Shown here: positions 60,101 through 64,000 of the stretch, piece by piece
Numbering within the stretch: position 1 is the stretch's first letter
Layout of the letters: each line of letters starts with the position of its first letter
DNA from: Candidatus Didemnitutus sp.
GTDB taxonomy: Bacteria > Verrucomicrobiota > Verrucomicrobiia > Opitutales > Opitutaceae
DNA length: 64,000 bases
Direction: 5' to 3'
Assembly: GCA_023701285.1 (NCBI GenBank)
Contig: JAMPXH010000001.1
Coordinates: 25,516 to 89,515, forward strand
The notes under the pieces: generated by a model
Database searches by the model: none
Told to the model about the DNA's origin: nothing
The model's input: only the letters and a program-made list of their open reading frames with translations
Program-made: the position numbers and the translations under genes

Positions 60101-60318
60101 GTCACCGTGACGTTCCACTGACCGCTACCCGAACTTGGGGTGACGCTCACCCAAGGGACATTTGCGCTGGCCGTCCACGCACCCGTAGCGTTGACGAAAA
60201 TCTCGTAGCGCAGCGCAGCGGGACCGAGGAGCTTCGTAGTCGGCGTCAGCGTGTCAGCGACCGCTTCGGGCTGAAGTGTCGCTAACAAAACGAGCGCGAT
60301 GGCCGCAAACAAACGCAT
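57187..60318 (-). CDS. Large secreted RCC1-repeat protein with BACON-like N-terminus, MBG-like domain and C-terminal module
   Basis: Many repeats of VASVAAGxxHTxFVKTDGTLWAMGxNxxGQLGDGT; C-terminal DPDGDGLDNLAEYALGLSP...FFRLNVTR; start MRLFAAIALVLLA. Confidence 0.88.
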   Translation of the reverse strand: MRLFAAIALVLLATLQPEAVADTLTPTTKLLGPAALRYEIFVNATGAWTASANVPWVSVTPSSGSGQWNVTVTVQTNGAGTSRQATLTIAGMSHTLTQNANAAGSGSDLCVVGSNSAGQLGLTNVSRTSPVQVSTDIAATAAGESHTMILKKDGTLWAVGSNAYGQLGDGTTAARVVPFRVASDVVSVAAGAWHTAFVKANGTLWVMGVKDYSLRQGGAMSLRTSPAQVASGVVTVAAGSRHIMFVKTNGTLWGLGDNFSRQLGAGRSDFETDPVQVTTGVASVAAGGSHSVFLKTDGTLWAMGANASGQLGDGTDYYRPTPVQVATGVTVVAAGYEHTAFVKNDGTLWTVGRNDFGQLADGTTADRVSPQQVASGVASIAAGFYHTLFVKTDGALWVAGSDLTGQLGAGRAASANSFRPTPVEVANGVASVSAGAGHSVWVKTDGTLWATGETKAGQLADGTYAGRAVPMAIATGVASVATGSSHTMFVKTDGTLWAMGSNNDGELCNGGASSLPLAMTRVASNVAAVAAGTRYSLFVKTDGTLWAAGYNDYGQLGNGGTYGPLEPVQIASDVASVAAGNSHTLFVKIDGTLWATGYNDYGQLGDGTVTTRTVPVQVASGVASVAAGYRHTMFVKTDGTLWAMGQSTSGQLGIETTDYGITVPVQVASGVSSVAAGDYHTAFVKTDGTLWTMGQNAYRQPVLVASGVKAVAARSSFTLFVKTDGTLWKTAVGARSELVANGVVGLAAGFDHFAYLVDSSRATPTVSWSTPPSITYGTGLSDKQLNASSDVAGAMIYSHETGAILGAGTHILTATFTPADTSTYSAAVAIVTLRVDPMPVSITLGNTTALYDGTQKPVSVTTEPSGVATFVTYSGESLYLGTVAPTQPGIYSVWARVADLVNYTGVANGTLEIIKNFNGWSMDYFSSAERLDAAISGPDADPDGDGLDNLAEYALGLSPKAANTAGSLPSLSVTGADWVYTYARPYYRPDLSYNVEVSPNLTDWTTSGVTHELIFTSGGVETWRATYPRSTTDRLFFRLNVTR

Positions 60319-60442
60319 GCGAACTTGATTTGAAGGACTGCCGAAGTGTGATGCCTCTCCGGCAAAGGCGGCCCGGCGTTTATGCCGGGTGAAGTGCCCA
60401 CTCACGTCAACACGCATCTGGCGCCGCTCGGGCCAAGTCTCT

Positions 60443-61879
60443 TCAGAGCAGCTTGCCCGGACGATACTCGGCGGCGCCCTTGTGCTTCTTGGCGAGCGGC
60501 TTCACGGCGGCGATGAATTCGTCCACCTGATGCGGCGCGGCGCCGACGAAGCGTTCGCTCTGGGCGAGGATTTCCTGCAGCTTCCTTTTGCCGAGGCCGA
60601 TGCGCTTTTCCGCAGCGAGCAGCGAGAGGAGGTCGGCGTTGCCGCCGTTGCGAAGGGCCTTGGCGGCGGCGAGGGCGTGGAGCTTGATCGCCTCGTGCGC
60701 GGTCTCGCGACCGGCACCGTGCTTCACGGCTTCCATGAGGATGGTCGTCGTGGCGAGGAAGGGCAGGTTGCGCTCGTTCTCCGCAGCGATGGCGGCGGGG
60801 AAGATCTCCATCTGGCGCAGGACCGTGAGATACGTCTCGAACAGGCCGTCGAGCGCGAAGAATGCATCCGGCAACGCCACGCGGCGCACGACGGAGCAGG
60901 ACACGTCGCCCTCGTTCCACTGGTGGCCGGCGAGGCCGGCGGTCATCGTCACGTAGCCGGAGAGGAGCGTCGAGAAGCCGCAGACGCGCTCGCAGTTGCG
61001 GGCGTTGACCTTGTGCGGCATCGCGGACGAGCCGACCTGGCCGTCCTGAAAGCCCTCCGTGAGCAACCCCGCGCCAGCCATCAGCCGCAGCGTGGTCGCG
61101 GCACTCGCCGCGGCGGCGCCGGTCTGGTGCAGCGCGCTGACGACGTCGAAATCGAGGCTGCGCGGGTAAACCTGGCCGACCGCGCCGAGCGAAGCCTTGA
61201 AACCGAGGTGCTTCACGATGCGCGACTCGAGCTGGTCGACTTTGTCCGCATCGCCGCCGAGGAGCGTGAGCTGGTCGAGCTGGGTGCCGACCGCGCCCTT
61301 CACGCCGCGCACCGGGTAACGGGCGATCAACTCGTCGAGCCGGGTGAACGCGACCAACATCTCCTGGCCGGCCATGGCGAGGCGCTTGCCGAGCGTGGTG
61401 GGTTGCGCGGGCACGTTGTGCGTGCGGCCGGTGATCATCACGTCGCGCCACTCGCCGGCGCGCTGGGCCAGCAGGTGCAGCGCCGTGACGCTCTTGAAGC
61501 GCACGAGCTCCAGCGCGCGGGCGACCTGGAGCTGCTCGACGTTTTCCGTGAGGTCGCGGCTGGTGAGCCCGAGGTGGATGAACTGGCGCTTCGCCAGCTC
61601 GGAAAATTCCTCGATGCGCGCCTTCACGTCGTGGAGCGTGGTGCGCTCGCGCTCCTTGATGCGTTCGAGATTCACGTCGCCGCGCACGCGCTCGTAGTCG
61701 CGGATGGCCTCGGCCGGGATGGCCACGCCGAGATCGCGCTGGGCCTTCATCACCGCGATCCAGAAATCGCGTTCGAGGAGGATGCGGCCGTGCGCCGACC
61801 AGATTTCCTTCATCGCCGGCGAGGCGTATCGCTCGGCGAGCACGTTCGGGAGAGAGGCGGAGGAGGCGGCGTCGGACAT
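60443..61879 (-). CDS. purB: Adenylosuccinate lyase
   Basis: QFIHLGLTSRDLTENVEQLQ, ITGRTHNVPAQPTTLGKRLA, GQVGSSAMPHKVNARNCERVCG. Confidence 0.92.
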   Translation of the reverse strand: MSDAASSASLPNVLAERYASPAMKEIWSAHGRILLERDFWIAVMKAQRDLGVAIPAEAIRDYERVRGDVNLERIKERERTTLHDVKARIEEFSELAKRQFIHLGLTSRDLTENVEQLQVARALELVRFKSVTALHLLAQRAGEWRDVMITGRTHNVPAQPTTLGKRLAMAGQEMLVAFTRLDELIARYPVRGVKGAVGTQLDQLTLLGGDADKVDQLESRIVKHLGFKASLGAVGQVYPRSLDFDVVSALHQTGAAAASAATTLRLMAGAGLLTEGFQDGQVGSSAMPHKVNARNCERVCGFSTLLSGYVTMTAGLAGHQWNEGDVSCSVVRRVALPDAFFALDGLFETYLTVLRQMEIFPAAIAAENERNLPFLATTTILMEAVKHGAGRETAHEAIKLHALAAAKALRNGGNADLLSLLAAEKRIGLGKRKLQEILAQSERFVGAAPHQVDEFIAAVKPLAKKHKGAAEYRPGKLL

Positions 61880-61987
61880 GGGAACCGGCCGACCGTTACG
61901 GAACCTCCCGGGTCTGGCCAATGGAAAATCCGCCGGGCTGCGTCACGCCGCCCGCGCGTTGCTCGGCAACGCCGCCGCGACGACGGC

Positions 61988-62311
61988 TCAGAGGAACGAG
62001 CAGATGTATTCGCAGATCCCGCCCGCGACCTCGATCGTGAAACCCGATTTGCCCGGCACGTCGAAGTGCGTGCCCGCGGCGTAGTCCTTCCAGTCCGGGC
62101 TGCCGTCGAGCTGCACGCGGCAGGCGCCCGCCACGATCTCCATCCGCTCGGGCGCGCCAGTGCCGAAGTGATACGAGCCGGCGTAGATGAGCCCGAGCGT
62201 CTTCTTTTCCCCGCCGGGGAAAAGGACGGTGTGGCTGACGACCTTGCCGTCGAAATAGACGTTGGCTTTCGTGTGGACCGTGACGCCGCTGAACTCGCTG
62301 GGGAGAGACAT
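61988..62311 (-). CDS. ppnP: Pyrimidine/purine nucleoside phosphorylase (DUF1255)
   Basis: VTVHTKANVYFDGKVVSHTVLFPGGEKKTLGLI...FDVPGKSGFTIEV. Confidence 0.93.
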   Translation of the reverse strand: MSLPSEFSGVTVHTKANVYFDGKVVSHTVLFPGGEKKTLGLIYAGSYHFGTGAPERMEIVAGACRVQLDGSPDWKDYAAGTHFDVPGKSGFTIEVAGGICEYICSFL

Positions 62312-62435
62312 GTTGCCGCCACCTTGGCGCCGCCCGCGCGCGAGACAAGACCCCGGCACGTCATGCGCCGGACGATTACGCTTGGCTGTTAATAATAATT
62401 ATCAAGACTGGGTGCTCCCCTCTCCGCCCCACCCC

Positions 62436-64000
62436 ATGCCCCGCGCCGCCGCCGTCCTTTGCCTGGCCTGTCTCGCCGCGACCGCCGCCCTCGCGAGCTG
62501 GCGTTCGTCGCTCTATCCGGAGACGGGTTACGATCCCGCCGCCGCCAATCTCGACACCGACAAGGTCCTGCAGGATTTCTCCTATGCCGGCTACCGCGCG
62601 GGTGCCGCCGCCCTGCCCGACCGCACGGGCCCTGTCTTCGACGTCACCGCCGCGCCTTACCAAGCCGATCCCACGGGCGTCACCGACGCCACGGCCGCGA
62701 TCCAGAGCGCCATCAACGCCGCCGAGTCCGCCGGCGGCGGCGTGGTCTATCTGCCCGCCGGCACCTACCGGCTCTCCGTGCCCGCCGCGCAGACGCAGGC
62801 CCTGCTCATCGACGCGGGCAACGTCGTGCTCCGCGGCGCGGGCGCCGGCCAGACCTTCCTGCTCAACACCACCACGACCAACCTCCGCTCCAAGGCCGTC
62901 ATCCGCGTGCGCGACGGCACCGAGATGAGCTTCTACCGCACCTCGGGCACCACGTCCGTCGCCCTGTCGCGCGACCTGCTCAACTCCACCACCGTCATCC
63001 CGGTCGCCTCCACCGCGGGCTTCGCCGTCGGCGACACCGTCGTCGTGCGCAACGACATCGGCGACGATTGGATCAACGAGCACGGCGAGACGCTCTGGCT
63101 CGGCCAGGGTTCCTCGCTCGGCGGCCTCACCTACCGCCGCACCGTCGTGGCCGTCGATCCCGTGGCCAAGACGCTCACGGTCGACGCCCCCACGCGCTAC
63201 GCGCTCAAGCTCCGCGACGGCGCCCGCGTCGTCCGCCTCACCCGCGCGCCCATCGCGGAGATCGGCCTCGAGGACTTCTCCTTCGCCAACGTGCAGAGCG
63301 AGGCCACCACCGGCTGGGGCGAGGACGATTATGGCATCTCCGGCACCGCGGCCTACGAGATCAACGGCTTTTTCTTCATCGTGTTCGAACGCGTGAAGGA
63401 TTCCTGGATGCGCCGCCTCGCCACCTACCAGCCCGCCGGCAACACCACCACGGCGCACCTGCTCAGCGGCGCCTTCAGCGCCCGCGAGTGCACGCACCTC
63501 ACCGTCGAGCACTGCTTCTTTCAACGCCCCCAATACGGCGGCGGCGGCGGCAACGGCTATATGTTCCGCCTCCTCGATACCGGCGAGTCGCTCATCCAGT
63601 CCTGCGAGGCGCGCTTCTCGCGGCACGGTTTCCAATTCAGCGGCACCGGCGCCGCCGGCAACGTCATCCACGCCAGCCTCGACGCCATCACTGGCCGCGC
63701 CACCGGGGCCGTCGGTGCCGCGGGCTACGCCACCGGCGGACGCGCCAGCGACCACCACCAGCATTTCAGCCAAGCCAACCTCGTCGACACCTGCACCGCC
63801 GAGGACAGCTGGTTCGAGGCGCGCTACCGCGGCACCTCCGGCACCGTGCCGCACGGCATCTCGGCCGCGCACTCCGTCTTCTGGAACACCGCCGGCACCG
63901 GCACCTCGACCCAAGCCGTCGTGAAAAGCGAACAGGCCCGCTACGGCTACGTCATCGGCACCCGCGGCAACCGCACCAACGTCGACATCCTCAACACCAC
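62436..64000 (+). CDS. Secreted beta-helix/pectate-lyase-superfamily-like protein (partial, runs off window end)
   Basis: Open frame to window end, absent from ORF list because unterminated; ADPTGVTDATAAIQSAINAAESAGGGVVYLPAGTYRLS, VVLRGAGAGQTFLLN. Confidence 0.8.
   Translation, partial: MPRAAAVLCLACLAATAALASWRSSLYPETGYDPAAANLDTDKVLQDFSYAGYRAGAAALPDRTGPVFDVTAAPYQADPTGVTDATAAIQSAINAAESAGGGVVYLPAGTYRLSVPAAQTQALLIDAGNVVLRGAGAGQTFLLNTTTTNLRSKAVIRVRDGTEMSFYRTSGTTSVALSRDLLNSTTVIPVASTAGFAVGDTVVVRNDIGDDWINEHGETLWLGQGSSLGGLTYRRTVVAVDPVAKTLTVDAPTRYALKLRDGARVVRLTRAPIAEIGLEDFSFANVQSEATTGWGEDDYGISGTAAYEINGFFFIVFERVKDSWMRRLATYQPAGNTTTAHLLSGAFSARECTHLTVEHCFFQRPQYGGGGGNGYMFRLLDTGESLIQSCEARFSRHGFQFSGTGAAGNVIHASLDAITGRATGAVGAAGYATGGRASDHHQHFSQANLVDTCTAEDSWFEARYRGTSGTVPHGISAAHSVFWNTAGTGTSTQAVVKSEQARYGYVIGTRGNRTNVDILNT

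Overview
High-GC bacterial chromosomal segment. The gene content (PEP-CTERM protein, autotransporter-associated beta-strand protein, several very large secreted proteins sharing a DPDADGLxNLxEYALG...FFRL tail) suggests Verrucomicrobia/Opitutaceae; that taxonomy is inference. About 50 protein-coding genes are supportable. Housekeeping and metabolic genes include aroE, a DAHP synthase, mdh, pfk, purB, ppnP, a YggS-type PLP protein, ygfZ, a prepilin peptidase, a glutaryl-CoA dehydrogenase-like gene and cstA. There is a compact lipid-modification operon (FAD oxidoreductase, DUF1365, two CFA-synthase-type methyltransferases, DUF1475, DUF2062, DUF1295), a secreted polysaccharide-lyase-type cluster, and RCC1, beta-propeller and collagen-like secreted proteins. 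The most interesting locus is ~37.3-41.1 kb: a divergently organised accessory module. Its right arm has a multiubiquitin-type ubiquitin-like protein, a DUF6791+ThiF (E1-like) protein and a DUF6527 zinc protein. Its left arm has a sigma-like protein, a small unknown protein and an ImmA/IrrE metallopeptidase. A perfect palindrome lies between the arms. Other notable signals are a repeated C-terminal module on seven large secreted proteins, a repeated ~190-aa beta-sandwich-like module, a palindromic AATAATTATT element upstream of four secreted-protein genes, and an anti-sigma(RskA-like)-PAS fusion. No rRNA, convincing tRNA, CRISPR array or transposase was seen. All calls are from reading only; no searches were run.
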